DNA of 37,010 nt from Syntrophomonas sp. UBA4922 (GTDB lineage Bacteria > Bacillota > Syntrophomonadia > Syntrophomonadales > Syntrophomonadaceae). The notes beneath the pieces were generated by a model. It was not told where the DNA came from and ran no database searches. It was given only the letters and a program-made list of their open reading frames with translations. A program made the translations under genes and the position numbers. The stretch is from NCBI GenBank assembly GCA_002398825.1, contig DHBS01000010.1, forward strand, positions 1 to 37,010, in the 5' to 3' direction. Positions 18,049 through 26,052 of this stretch are shown piece by piece (the first letter of the stretch is position 1; the number at the start of each line of letters is the position of its first letter).

Positions 18049-18078
18049 ATTATATATTAAAATCCGCCCCAGGGTCGA
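18049..18078 (-). promoter_or_regulatory. Sigma-A-type promoter for the small rubrerythrin-like gene
   Basis: On the minus strand a perfect TATAAT -10 (18049-18054) is preceded after 18 bp by TCGACC (18073-18078), four of six matches to TTGACA. It lies 35 nt upstream of the start codon at 18014. Confidence 0.45.
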
Positions 18079-18168
18079 CACCCGCCTAGTCTGCATTATA
18101 TGCCAGGCTGCCATTTACATAATACACTTTAAGGTTAACATCCGGGCTGGATCAGGAATCATTACGAT

Positions 18169-18227
18169 AAGCTTCGTTCATAATAGGTCATAACAAGACA
18201 AAGCAGGTGTTATTATGAACGAAGCTT
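18169..18227 (+). repeat. Perfect 17-bp inverted repeat across the DUF421 start codon
   Basis: AAGCTTCGTTCATAATA (18169-18185) and its exact reverse complement TATTATGAACGAAGCTT (18211-18227) are separated by 25 nt. The start codon of the DUF421 gene (18215-18217) is inside the right arm and its ribosome site AGCAGGTG is in the loop. In mRNA this would make a stable hairpin that hides the start codon. In DNA it could be an operator. Confidence 0.8.
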
Positions 18228-18904
18228 TAGTAGTTTTTGTGCGCAGCTTGATCGCTTTTGCCTCCCTGCTTATTTTCACCAGAATGCTGGGAAAACAGCA
18301 GCTAAGTCAGCTCACTTTTTTTGATTATGTTTTGGGCATTACTATCGGCTCAATAGCAGCCACTGTTTCAACTGACCTGAGCAGTCCGGCCTGGCCCCAC
18401 TGGGTGGGTCTTTTTACCTGGGCCGCCATAGTGGCCATTATGCAGTGGTCCAGCATTCATTGGAAGCTGGCGGATCGTTTTCTCAGCGGGGAACCGGTGG
18501 TGGTGATCATGAAGGGTAAGATTCTGGAACAAAACATGAAAACCGTTCATTATACCATTTCCGACTTATTGGAGCACCTTCGCGACAAAAGCGTGTTTGA
18601 TTTAAGCCAGGTGGAGTTCGCTGTTCTGGAAACCAGCGGCACATTATCAGTGCTGCTCAAGCCGGAACATCAAACCCCTACCAGAAAGGATCTGAATATC
18701 ACTCCCCCGCAAGGAGGCATAAGCACCGAAGTCATTTATAGCGGTCTTGTAATGGAAGAAAATCTGAAGAGGGCCGGGGTGAATCAAAAGTGGTTAATGA
18801 AACAGCTCAAGGCCCAGGGAATATCGAGTCCAGACCAGGTGTTTCTGGCGACTTACAATTCTCAGAGCGGGGTGTTGTTCGTTGACAAATATCAGGACAA
18901 ATAA
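18215..18904 (+). CDS. DUF421 (YetF-type) membrane protein
   Basis: A 229-residue protein of the DUF421/YetF family, common in spore-forming Firmicutes. Three membrane helices are visible (about 5-25, 36-55, 60-80), with the family phrase RMLGKQQLSQLTFFDYVLGITIG. A cytoplasmic domain follows that starts GEPVVVIMKGKILEQNMK and contains LLEHLRDKSVFDLSQVEFA; all are strongly conserved in the family. The biochemical role is not known. It is followed 15 nt later by a DUF4363 gene, the usual partner. Translation may be controlled by the inverted repeat that covers the start codon. Confidence 0.92.
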   Translation: MNEALVVFVRSLIAFASLLIFTRMLGKQQLSQLTFFDYVLGITIGSIAATVSTDLSSPAWPHWVGLFTWAAIVAIMQWSSIHWKLADRFLSGEPVVVIMKGKILEQNMKTVHYTISDLLEHLRDKSVFDLSQVEFAVLETSGTLSVLLKPEHQTPTRKDLNITPPQGGISTEVIYSGLVMEENLKRAGVNQKWLMKQLKAQGISSPDQVFLATYNSQSGVLFVDKYQDK

Positions 18905-18919
18905 ACGGGGGGATGAACT

Positions 18920-19285
18920 GTGCGGAAATTGCTTTATTACAGCATAGTTGTCGTGATTTTGACGGTATGCCTGCTTGTTATGAACGCGGACAGCTATTTA
19001 AGCACAGGCCGTACTGATACAGAAAATGTCGTGCTGCATTTATCAGCGTTGAAAACCTCGTTGGATAATGCTCAGTGGGAATCGGCCCATCAGCATTACC
19101 AGGCCTTGGATACGGCCTGGCAAATCATTAAGCCCCGTATTCAATTCAGTGTGGAGAAAGATCAAATGGATGCCATCGATTCGGGATTAGCCAGATTGGC
19201 GGCTTACATCCGCTGGCAGGACAAAGTCGGAGCTGCGGTCGAATTAAGCGAGATTGAATCCCATTGGGATAATCTCCGGCGCTAG
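18920..19285 (+). CDS. DUF4363 membrane-anchored protein
   Basis: A 121-residue protein with one N-terminal membrane helix (LYYSIVVVILTVCLLVMN) and a helical outside domain (SALKTSLDNAQWESAHQHYQ, WQDKVGAAVELSEIESHW), matching DUF4363 proteins that are usually encoded directly after DUF421 genes. The start is GTG at 18920 with GGGGGG about 9 nt upstream. The stop is 4 nt from the end of the convergent aroB gene. Function unknown; it probably works with the DUF421 protein. Confidence 0.82.
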   Translation: MRKLLYYSIVVVILTVCLLVMNADSYLSTGRTDTENVVLHLSALKTSLDNAQWESAHQHYQALDTAWQIIKPRIQFSVEKDQMDAIDSGLARLAAYIRWQDKVGAAVELSEIESHWDNLRR

Positions 19286-19289
19286 AGAG

Positions 19290-20384
19290 CTACACAGGCA
19301 GGCTTTGTGCTGAGGCGATGGCCTCAATGACCGCCCGTCGGGGCACATCGTCACGGATGGTGAAATGCCCGATACCCTCAGGCAATACCAGCCGCAGTTG
19401 GCCCTCCTTAACTTTTTTGTCATTCTGCATATGACGGTAGACCGTTGCAGGCGGATAGCCGGGAAATCTGGTTTCCAGGCCGAGGCCTTGATAGAGATCG
19501 CCTATGCGTTTCAAATCCTGCTCATTAAGCATTCCCAGCTTCGTTGCCAGTATGGCCGCTGCCACGGTGCCTATGGCCACAGCTTCCCCATGGGTATAGA
19601 TCCGGTAGCGCCCCAGTTTTTCCAGGGCATGTCCAAAGGTGTGCCCCAGGTTCAGGCTCATACGCAGATCATCCTCGCGCTCATCCTGGGCCACAATCAT
19701 CCTCTTGAGTTCACAGCAGCTATGGATAATGGCCTCTAATACTTTCTTATCGCGGTTCAGAATCTGCTCGCGGTGCTTTTCCAGGTAGCAGACAAAATCG
19801 GCATCAAAAGTGATGCCGTATTTGACCACCTCTCCCAGTCCGCTCAAATAATCCCGGGATGACAGGCTTAAAAGCGTATTGCTGTCTATTATCACCAGCG
19901 CGGGCTGGTGGAAAGCGCCGATCAGGTTCTTGCCCTGACGGTGGTTGACCGCCACTTTCCCGCCTACACTGCTGTCGACCTGGGACAGCAATGTAGTGGG
20001 TATTTGCACCAAGCGGATTCCGCGCTGGTAAATGGCAGCCACAAAACCGGCCAAATCTCCAACCACTCCGCCGCCTAAGGCAACCACCGCACTGGAGCGC
20101 TCCAGCCCGGCCCGGACAGCCTGGTCTACGATTTTCATGGCTTCCTTAACATTCTTAAACTGCTCTCCATCAGGCATTTGCGCAACTGCAACCTTCATGC
20201 CCTGCCCGGCCAGGCTGTTTAACACCCGCTCCCCGTAAAGAGAAAAAACCAGGGGATTGCTTACCAGGAGCACTTTCTGCACTCCTGCTTGTGCCTTGAT
20301 AAGCGCTCCGGCCTCATCCAATATGCCTGACCCGATCATAATGTTGTATGAACGTTCCCCCAGATCCACCCGCAACTTGTTCAC
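19290..20384 (-). CDS. aroB: 3-dehydroquinate synthase
   Basis: A 364-residue AroB, which converts DAHP to 3-dehydroquinate, step 2 of the shikimate pathway. The NAD-binding segment GGGVVGDLAGFVAAIYQRG and the substrate/zinc segment PTTLLSQVDSSVGGKVAVNH are complete. The zinc ligands are visible as GEVVKYG (Glu), GHTFGHALE (His) and YTHGEAVAIG (His). The start is GTG at 20384 with AGGAGGG about 8 nt upstream. It is the last gene of the aro operon, 37 nt after aroK. Length is normal for the family. Confidence 0.97.
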   Translation of the reverse strand: MNKLRVDLGERSYNIMIGSGILDEAGALIKAQAGVQKVLLVSNPLVFSLYGERVLNSLAGQGMKVAVAQMPDGEQFKNVKEAMKIVDQAVRAGLERSSAVVALGGGVVGDLAGFVAAIYQRGIRLVQIPTTLLSQVDSSVGGKVAVNHRQGKNLIGAFHQPALVIIDSNTLLSLSSRDYLSGLGEVVKYGITFDADFVCYLEKHREQILNRDKKVLEAIIHSCCELKRMIVAQDEREDDLRMSLNLGHTFGHALEKLGRYRIYTHGEAVAIGTVAAAILATKLGMLNEQDLKRIGDLYQGLGLETRFPGYPPATVYRHMQNDKKVKEGQLRLVLPEGIGHFTIRDDVPRRAVIEAIASAQSLPV

Positions 20385-20421
20385 CGTCCAACCCTCCTGA
20401 AATTACTGCTGTCCCCTGGGC

Positions 20422-20970
20422 TCATTCCCGGGATTCTGAGGAATTCTTGCGCCTGCTATTCATTCTCTTTACCTGGGAGATGATTTCATTAACCACCTTG
20501 TTTAATTCCTGACCGGTGGTGTTGACCCTGATATCCGCACGGGCATAGTATTCTTCCCGGGAGGCCAGCATTTTTTCGATGTCTTCAATGGTGGTGTGCT
20601 TGCTTAAAAGCGGCCGGTTGCTCTTTTTACGGCTTACCCGGGACATGATCACCTCCGGGCTGGCTTCCAGACCGACAATAATGCCGTTTCGTTTCAAGGC
20701 CGCCACATTCTCGGGATGAATCACCACCCCGCCGCCGGTTGCTATGACCAGATTGGTGCGCTGCCCCAGCTTCTGCGCCATTAATTGCTCCTCGGAGCGA
20801 AATCTGGTTTCGCCATGTTTCCTGAATAACTGGCTGATGCTCATGCCGGTGATGCGTTCAATCTCACGATCCATATCCACAAATTCAAGATGCAGCCGTT
20901 CTGCCAGACGCATCCCTACTGTGCTTTTGCCAGTTCCCATAAAACCGATTAAAACTATATTTTTTCCCAT
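20422..20970 (-). CDS. aroK: Shikimate kinase
   Basis: A 182-residue shikimate kinase that phosphorylates shikimate at the 3-OH. Walker A is GFMGTGKST; the substrate-binding segment DMDREIERITGMSISQLFR is followed by GETRFR and ATGGGVV; the lid region KKSNRPLL is present. The start at 20970 (MGKNIVLIG) is chosen because AAAGGTG lies 6 nt upstream; this overlaps the end of aroC by 16 nt. An earlier in-frame start at 21003 would lie deeper in aroC and has no ribosome site. The C-terminal tail (VKRMNSRRKNSSESRE) is polar and not conserved. Confidence 0.96.
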   Translation of the reverse strand: MGKNIVLIGFMGTGKSTVGMRLAERLHLEFVDMDREIERITGMSISQLFRKHGETRFRSEEQLMAQKLGQRTNLVIATGGGVVIHPENVAALKRNGIIVGLEASPEVIMSRVSRKKSNRPLLSKHTTIEDIEKMLASREEYYARADIRVNTTGQELNKVVNEIISQVKRMNSRRKNSSESRE

Positions 20971-22142
20971 TGCCACACCTTTTTCATATATTTGCGATAG
21001 CATTCAAAAGCATCTCGGATCTGATCCAAATGGTCTCCGCCGAACTTTTCCAAAAAGGCCCGGGCGATGCCGAAGGCCATCATGGCTTCACCCACGACAG
21101 CCGCAGCCGGAACCGCACAGATATCCGATCTCTCCACTGTGGCCTCTTTATCCTGCCACAGCCTGGTATCCACACTCTTAAGAGGTTTATACAAGGTCGG
21201 TATCGGTTTCATATAGCCTCGGGCCCAAACCGTCTCCCCGTTGCTGATACCGCCTTCAAGGCCCCCGGCCCGGTTGGTTTGGCGGTATATGCCCTGTTGA
21301 GGATTGTAGAGTATTTCATCATGAACCTTAGAACCTGGCAATGCGGCATTCTGCACACCTTCGCCGATCTCCACCGCTTTGATCGCAGGAATGCTCATCA
21401 ATAACCCGGCTAGAAGAGCGTCCAGTTTTGCATCCCAGGATACATGGCTGCCCAGCCCCGGCGGAATCCCGACCGCACCTACTTCAAAACATCCTCCCAG
21501 CGATTCCCCGTCCCGGCGAGCGGCATCTATAGCCTCCATCATATCCTTTGAGGCCTGGGGATCGGCACAGTGTACCGCGGAATTTTTCAAATCCTGTTGC
21601 AATTGCTGCCAATTCTCACGGTTTACCGGCTTGCCCGGACAGCTGACCTTTCCGATAGCCACCACCTGACTATAAATGTATATGTTAAAAACGGCCAGGA
21701 ATTGTTTAAAAATTGCTCCCGCCGCCACCCGGGAGGCTGTCTCGCGAGCGCTGGCCCTCTCTAACACGTTGCGCATATCCCGATGATTATATTTCATGGC
21801 CCCGGGCAGGTCGGCATGGCCAGGCCGGGGCGACGTCACCTGACGCTCTTCCATCTGTTCGCATGCGCCGCTGTTCATTACGTTCTGCCAGTTGGGGTAA
21901 TCCTGGTTGGCGATGATAAACGAAATGGGACTGCCCAGACTGATCTGATTGCGGACACCGGACAAAAACTCGACCTGATCATTTTCTATAGCCATGCGCC
22001 CGCCGCGCCCGTAACCCTGCTGCCGCCTGTTAAGTTCATAATCGATAGCGGCCTTGTCGATAGGGACTCCGGCCGGAAAACCAGTTACCACCCCTATCAG
22101 GGCTTTGCCATGTGATTCACCACAGGTTTGAAAACTTAGCAT
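20955..22142 (-). CDS. aroC: Chorismate synthase
   Basis: A 395-residue FMN-dependent chorismate synthase, which removes phosphate from EPSP to give chorismate. Signatures visible are GESHGKALIGVVTGFPAG at the N terminus, RPGHADLPGAMKYNHRDMRN, ERASARETASRVAAGA and the C-terminal SDICAVPAAAVVGEAMMAF. Length is that of the long Firmicutes form. The start has GAGGAG 7 nt upstream. It follows the GspH-type pilin gene after 46 nt and overlaps aroK by 16 nt. No aroA or aroF gene is in the window; they must be elsewhere or outside the edges. Confidence 0.97.
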   Translation of the reverse strand: MLSFQTCGESHGKALIGVVTGFPAGVPIDKAAIDYELNRRQQGYGRGGRMAIENDQVEFLSGVRNQISLGSPISFIIANQDYPNWQNVMNSGACEQMEERQVTSPRPGHADLPGAMKYNHRDMRNVLERASARETASRVAAGAIFKQFLAVFNIYIYSQVVAIGKVSCPGKPVNRENWQQLQQDLKNSAVHCADPQASKDMMEAIDAARRDGESLGGCFEVGAVGIPPGLGSHVSWDAKLDALLAGLLMSIPAIKAVEIGEGVQNAALPGSKVHDEILYNPQQGIYRQTNRAGGLEGGISNGETVWARGYMKPIPTLYKPLKSVDTRLWQDKEATVERSDICAVPAAAVVGEAMMAFGIARAFLEKFGGDHLDQIRDAFECYRKYMKKVWQWEKI

Positions 22143-22188
22143 TCATATACTCCTCATCTTTTGCGTTCTAATGATATGGACCGCCCGG

Positions 22189-22644
22189 CTACCAGCTGGC
22201 AGGCGGTTGATCAGCCACCCTGATCCGGCCTGCTACCGGGCTTACTATCACATAGTAGGTATCCTCTCCTCCATTCATCAACACCACGGTGCCCCCGGAG
22301 CGCGGTATACCCGAAGGCTGGAAAATACATGCCGGAACTCTGCCGATCCGGGTGGGGAAATTGGGTATTGCGGCATACTGCGCCCCATCCAGATAATAGC
22401 GGGTCGTCCCCATCAAATACGAATTGGTGGAATAATAGAAGCGCACCATCTGCTCCTGCCCGGAATAAATGGCTTTTTGCTGGGCGGAGCGTAAAGTCCA
22501 GGCCATCTGTTGAGCGCTGTTGTCCAGGCGTTGCCGGGCAATCACCTGTTCCAGGGCGGGGGCAGCCGCCGCCAGGCTAAATGCGGTAATCAGCATCACC
22601 ACAAGCAGCTCGAGTAAGGTGAATCCCTTTTCATCGCAGGCCAT
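22189..22644 (-). CDS. GspH/FimT-type pilin embedded in the aro operon
   Basis: A 151-residue prepilin-like protein. A six-residue leader and the class III cleavage site KG|FTLLELLVVMLITAFSLAAA with Glu at +5 are followed by the GspH-like segment RLDNSAQQMAWTLRSAQQKA. It ends with a beta-rich domain (GSGxV-like RSGGTVVLMNGG). GspH pilins are minor subunits at the pseudopilus tip. It overlaps aroE by 14 nt and lies 46 nt before aroC, so it is transcribed with the shikimate genes and not with the other pilin genes 6-10 kb away. It is the only tip-type pilin missing from the main pilus operon, which suggests the two operons make one machine. Confidence 0.82.
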   Translation of the reverse strand: MACDEKGFTLLELLVVMLITAFSLAAAAPALEQVIARQRLDNSAQQMAWTLRSAQQKAIYSGQEQMVRFYYSTNSYLMGTTRYYLDGAQYAAIPNFPTRIGRVPACIFQPSGIPRSGGTVVLMNGGEDTYYVIVSPVAGRIRVADQPPASW

Positions 22645-23485
22645 TTTCTGCTACTCCTCTCATGAACTCTAACGGGGCTTTGACCCCCAGCCACAATTCC
22701 AAACTCAAAGCAGCCTGGTTAACGAACATCGACAGGCCGTCAACAGTGGGCAGGCCAGCCGTCTTGGCCATATTGAGCAGCATGGTCACCCGCGGGTTGT
22801 AAATTATATCACATATCACAGTCCCGGGTTCAACCGCATCAAGGTTTGTGACCGGGCTATTGGTAATGTCCGGGAACATGCCGATTGGAGTGCAATTCAC
22901 TATCAAATCAGTGCGATTGGCATTTTGCTCGAATGCCTTCTGGCTCATCTCGATGGCCACAGCCAGACCATCGGATTGACGGTTTATGAAAAGGGCCAGG
23001 GATTGGGCCCGTTTAAAATCGATGTCCAGCAGTATCAGTCGCTTGAATCCCCCTGCCGCCAATTGATAGGCTACGGCCCGGGCAGCGCCGCCGCAGCCGA
23101 TTAATAAAGCACTTTCCGTCTTCTTAGGGGGATGTTCTTGTAAAGCCTGCATAAACCCGGCTCCATCTGTATTGTGTCCGACAAGACGCCCCGATTGATT
23201 TACTATTACATTCACCGACGAACAAGCTCTGCTTTCCGGGCTGAGTTCATCCAGATAAGGAATCACTGCTTCCTTGAAGGGAATGGTCACATTGATCCCG
23301 GCCATGCCCAGGCTGCGGATGGAGTTCACCGCCTCTTTTAACTGGTTGGCGTCTATTTCAAAGGGCAGATAGACATAATTGAGACCTAAATGGCGTAAAG
23401 TGCGATTATGCAGTAAGGGGGAAAGGCTGTGCTGCAGGGGATTGCCTATAATGCCCAGGCAGCGGGTTTGGGTATTGATATCCAT
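22631..23485 (-). CDS. aroE: Shikimate dehydrogenase (NADP)
   Basis: A 284-residue AroE that reduces 3-dehydroshikimate to shikimate. The substrate site is seen as GNPLQHSLSPLLHN, with the catalytic Lys/Asp pair in NVTIPFKEAV and HNTDGAGF. The NADP loop GCGGAARAVAYQL and the late VNCTPIGMFP and GLSMFVNQAALSLELW are all typical. Length is normal. It follows yqeG after 78 nt and is overlapped at its end by the GspH-type pilin gene. Confidence 0.96.
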   Translation of the reverse strand: MDINTQTRCLGIIGNPLQHSLSPLLHNRTLRHLGLNYVYLPFEIDANQLKEAVNSIRSLGMAGINVTIPFKEAVIPYLDELSPESRACSSVNVIVNQSGRLVGHNTDGAGFMQALQEHPPKKTESALLIGCGGAARAVAYQLAAGGFKRLILLDIDFKRAQSLALFINRQSDGLAVAIEMSQKAFEQNANRTDLIVNCTPIGMFPDITNSPVTNLDAVEPGTVICDIIYNPRVTMLLNMAKTAGLPTVDGLSMFVNQAALSLELWLGVKAPLEFMRGVAENGLR

Positions 23486-23563
23486 GGCATGCTCCTTTTA
23501 CACCGGTTAGATGTCATCTTCCGACTGGATAATAATTTCAGATACTGCGGTGGGTTGGGGCAG

Positions 23564-24082
23564 TTAGAAACGCCTGGCCTTTCGCTTTTGGTTTCGTTTC
23601 AAACGATATAAGACCATTTTCTCCATAGCCCGGGAAATCTTAGTACCGAAAAATTCCTTTCTAGCCAGAGGTGTTACCAGTATGGTAAACAACCCGGCGC
23701 GATTTCCTCCCAGGACATCAGTAAAAATCTGATCCCCGATCACTGCGGTTTCTTCAGGCTTAACCTTCATTATCTCCATAGCGCGATAAAAGGCGGCACG
23801 GCGAGGCTTCCTGGCTTTATATATAAAGGGAATGTCCAGGCGTTTGGCAACAGCCAGGCAGCGCTGCTCTTTGTTATTTGATAAGATACAAGCCTTAAAC
23901 CCCGCCTTCTTTATGGTTTGGAACCATTCCCCCACCTGGTTGTGCACTATATTGCTGTTCCACTCTGTGATAGTATTGTCGAGATCCAAAATTAAGGCCC
24001 TGATTTTGTGAGCCTCAAGGGTTTCAAGCGGGATATCCATCAGAGAGGCCACCTGTAAATCGGGATACAGTTTATCTATCAT
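23564..24082 (-). CDS. YqeG-family HAD phosphatase
   Basis: A 172-residue HAD-superfamily phosphatase of the YqeG type (HAD subfamily IIIA). Motif I is LILDLDNTITEWN with the nucleophile and general-acid aspartates. Motif II is CILSNN, motif III the Lys in ARKPRRAAFYRAM, and motif IV VIGDQIFTDVLGGNRAG. YqeG genes are often found next to aroE in Firmicutes, as here. The substrate of the family is not known with certainty. The start overlaps the stop of the GalT-like gene by 4 nt (ATGA), so the two are probably translated together. Confidence 0.9.
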   Translation of the reverse strand: MIDKLYPDLQVASLMDIPLETLEAHKIRALILDLDNTITEWNSNIVHNQVGEWFQTIKKAGFKACILSNNKEQRCLAVAKRLDIPFIYKARKPRRAAFYRAMEIMKVKPEETAVIGDQIFTDVLGGNRAGLFTILVTPLARKEFFGTKISRAMEKMVLYRLKRNQKRKARRF

Positions 24083-25098
24083 ATCCCAACCTCACGACCG
24101 TCCCGTATAGCCTGACCCAGTATCTGCGCGGCTCGCTCCGGTGCTACTGGATTCATATAAAAGCCGGTGCCGATTTCCACCGCATTCATCACCATCAAAC
24201 GGGGAGTGATCTCCATAAACCAGTGATATCCCCTCTCTTCTCCATTATTGACCGGCGCGGTATTTATACTGATATTATAGGCCGGCTGATCCAGGGCATT
24301 CATCATAGCCCCGACATATGCCTTGCTGATAACAGCCAAATCTTCAATCTCCAGGTCAGAAATCCCGTCATAATGCTCGGTGTGGGTCTTGGGTATGATC
24401 CAGGCTTCATAGGAAAACCGCGAGGCATAAGGACACAGCAGCAAGAAATAATCAGTCTCGGCTACTATCCTAACTTTTTTGGCCTTTTCCGCTTCAATGG
24501 TGTCACATATGAGACAGCGCCGGTGTTTTTGGTAATAGCGCCTGATGGGCGCACTCTGTTCGGGCACCATGGGATAGGCCAGGATCTGGCTGTGGCTGTG
24601 CTGTTGTGAGGCCCCGGCGAATAAACCGCGGTTCTTATAAATCTGAATATATTTTATTCGGCTGTCTTGCTTTAAATCCTGATACCTCTGCCTCAACAAA
24701 CGATAGAGGTGGCCGATATGTTCCGGACTGCGCTGATGAATCTCCTGATAATGCCAGGGAGTCTCAACCACTACCTCATGATGACCCAAACCATTAAAAC
24801 ATTCAAAAAGACCGGTATGTGACCTGTGCAGCTCTCCTTCCAGGTTAAAAGCCGCAAATTTGTTGGGCACAGTACGCACCAGCCACCCCGGTGCATCCGG
24901 GAGACTGCCCTGCAGGCGAACGGCAGCAATCTCCTGGGTGGTACGGGCTTCATGCCCCTCACAAAAAGGACAGTCACTGCCATCAAAATGGGAACTGACC
25001 TGATTGCGATTGATGGGGAATTGACCTGGTTTCAAAGCGTTATCGGCTACTATTACCACCCAGTTGTCCCTGACCATGTCTTTTCGCAGCTCCGGCAA
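24079..25098 (-). CDS. GalT-like HIT-superfamily nucleotidyltransferase
   Basis: A 339-residue protein of the galactose-1-phosphate uridylyltransferase branch of the HIT superfamily. It has two halves, each with a metal-type CxxC (CPFCEGHEA near residue 43, CLICDTIEA near 195), and the catalytic triad HSHSQ near residue 167, which fits HxHxQ. Classical GalT has HPHGQ, so the exact sugar nucleotide is uncertain; an ADP-glucose phosphorylase-like activity is possible. The start appears to be TTG at 25098, 8 nt after GGGGGG. It is the first gene of the operon leading into yqeG and the aro genes. No other Leloir gene is nearby. Confidence 0.85.
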   Translation of the reverse strand: MPELRKDMVRDNWVVIVADNALKPGQFPINRNQVSSHFDGSDCPFCEGHEARTTQEIAAVRLQGSLPDAPGWLVRTVPNKFAAFNLEGELHRSHTGLFECFNGLGHHEVVVETPWHYQEIHQRSPEHIGHLYRLLRQRYQDLKQDSRIKYIQIYKNRGLFAGASQQHSHSQILAYPMVPEQSAPIRRYYQKHRRCLICDTIEAEKAKKVRIVAETDYFLLLCPYASRFSYEAWIIPKTHTEHYDGISDLEIEDLAVISKAYVGAMMNALDQPAYNISINTAPVNNGEERGYHWFMEITPRLMVMNAVEIGTGFYMNPVAPERAAQILGQAIRDGREVGI

Positions 25099-25326
25099 AG
25101 GACCATCCCCCCTAACCTTAGCCCGCCTGCTTAAGCTAGACTAATACACATTGATATTTTAATGAGATCGAATCGTATTTATTACTGAGAGTTCCTCAAT
25201 AATAAGACAGTACATTATAAAAAATACTATATCAAGACCGGAACTCCTTTTTAAACGGTCCGGCTTTTCTGCAGCAGCATAACCCACGATAAAACAAAAT
25301 ACCCCCTATGCAGCTGCTTGAAAACC

Positions 25327-25355
25327 TGGACCTGTCTAATTTTTCCTCTTATAAT
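25327..25355 (+). promoter_or_regulatory. Sigma-A-type promoter for the lipoprotein-NUDIX pair
   Basis: TGGACC (25327-25332) and a perfect TATAAT (25350-25355) are 17 bp apart. The start codon at 25382 follows 26 nt later with AAAGGTGG as the ribosome site. The rest of the 25099-25381 gap shows a hairpin-like AAGACCGGA...TCCGGCTT (25232-25270 area) but no gene. Confidence 0.5.
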
Positions 25356-25381
25356 GTATAATGAATGAAAGGTGGTTATTT

Positions 25382-26035
25382 ATGCGCCGATTACTTCAGG
25401 TAGGAATGTTGTTGCTCCTCTTACTGGCAGCAGGTTGCAGTGACCAGGCTGCACCTCCGGGCGGCAGCCAAACCCCTCAGCCGGGGAATACCGCGCCCCA
25501 GCCTACACCTGCGGTCCTGACCGCCCAATCCTATTTCCCCATAAAGGCCGGCAGCAGTTGGACTTATCAGGGGGAAGGCAACGAATTTGCCTCGTTTACC
25601 CGGGAAGTCATTTATAGCAAAGACAACCGGGGTCAGTTTAAGGAATCCAACGGCGGCACAGTCAGTAGTGCCGTATTCGAAGTCAATGCCGATGCTGTCA
25701 CCAGAATATTCTTCAAAGGGGAGGAATATGAGCCTGACAATCTTCTGGAGGACCCCGCTTTTACAGGCAATGACAATACCGTTATTATAAAAGCGCCGCT
25801 TACTGCAGGCACTACCTGGACGAGCGGCAATATGGAGAAAAAGATCGTTTCCGTTGACGCCACCATTGATACGCCGGCGGGTAAATTCGAGAAGTGCCTG
25901 CAGATTGAGGCTCGAACCCCGGAAAGCGTGGTGACCGAATATTACCAAGAGAAGGTCGGCCTGGTAAAACGCGAGTTCAGGTCGGGTGATGCCCTGGTGA
26001 CATCAACGCTTTCGCAATATACGATAGCACCATAA
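25382..26035 (+). CDS. Predicted lipoprotein
   Basis: A 217-residue protein with a lipoprotein signal peptide: basic start (MRRLLQ), hydrophobic core and lipobox LAAGC, so Cys would be lipidated. A Pro/Gln/Gly/Thr-rich linker (residues 22-45) leads to a beta-rich domain. This begins with SYFPIKAGSSWTYQGEGNE, a pattern common in secreted Firmicutes proteins of unknown function, and ends with the paired phrase YYQEKVGLVKREF. The start at 25382 is chosen for the AAAGGTGG ribosome site; an upstream in-frame ATG at 25361 has none. Likely co-transcribed with the NUDIX gene 17 nt downstream. Role unknown. Confidence 0.82.
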   Translation: MRRLLQVGMLLLLLLAAGCSDQAAPPGGSQTPQPGNTAPQPTPAVLTAQSYFPIKAGSSWTYQGEGNEFASFTREVIYSKDNRGQFKESNGGTVSSAVFEVNADAVTRIFFKGEEYEPDNLLEDPAFTGNDNTVIIKAPLTAGTTWTSGNMEKKIVSVDATIDTPAGKFEKCLQIEARTPESVVTEYYQEKVGLVKREFRSGDALVTSTLSQYTIAP

Positions 26036-26052
26036 ATCAACGCGGAGGGTTT

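Noticed and set aside
25232..25270. Terminator in the gap between the GalT-like and lipoprotein genes
   Set aside because: The stem is short with a bulge, and the two genes diverge so there is no transcript to end on the plus strand.
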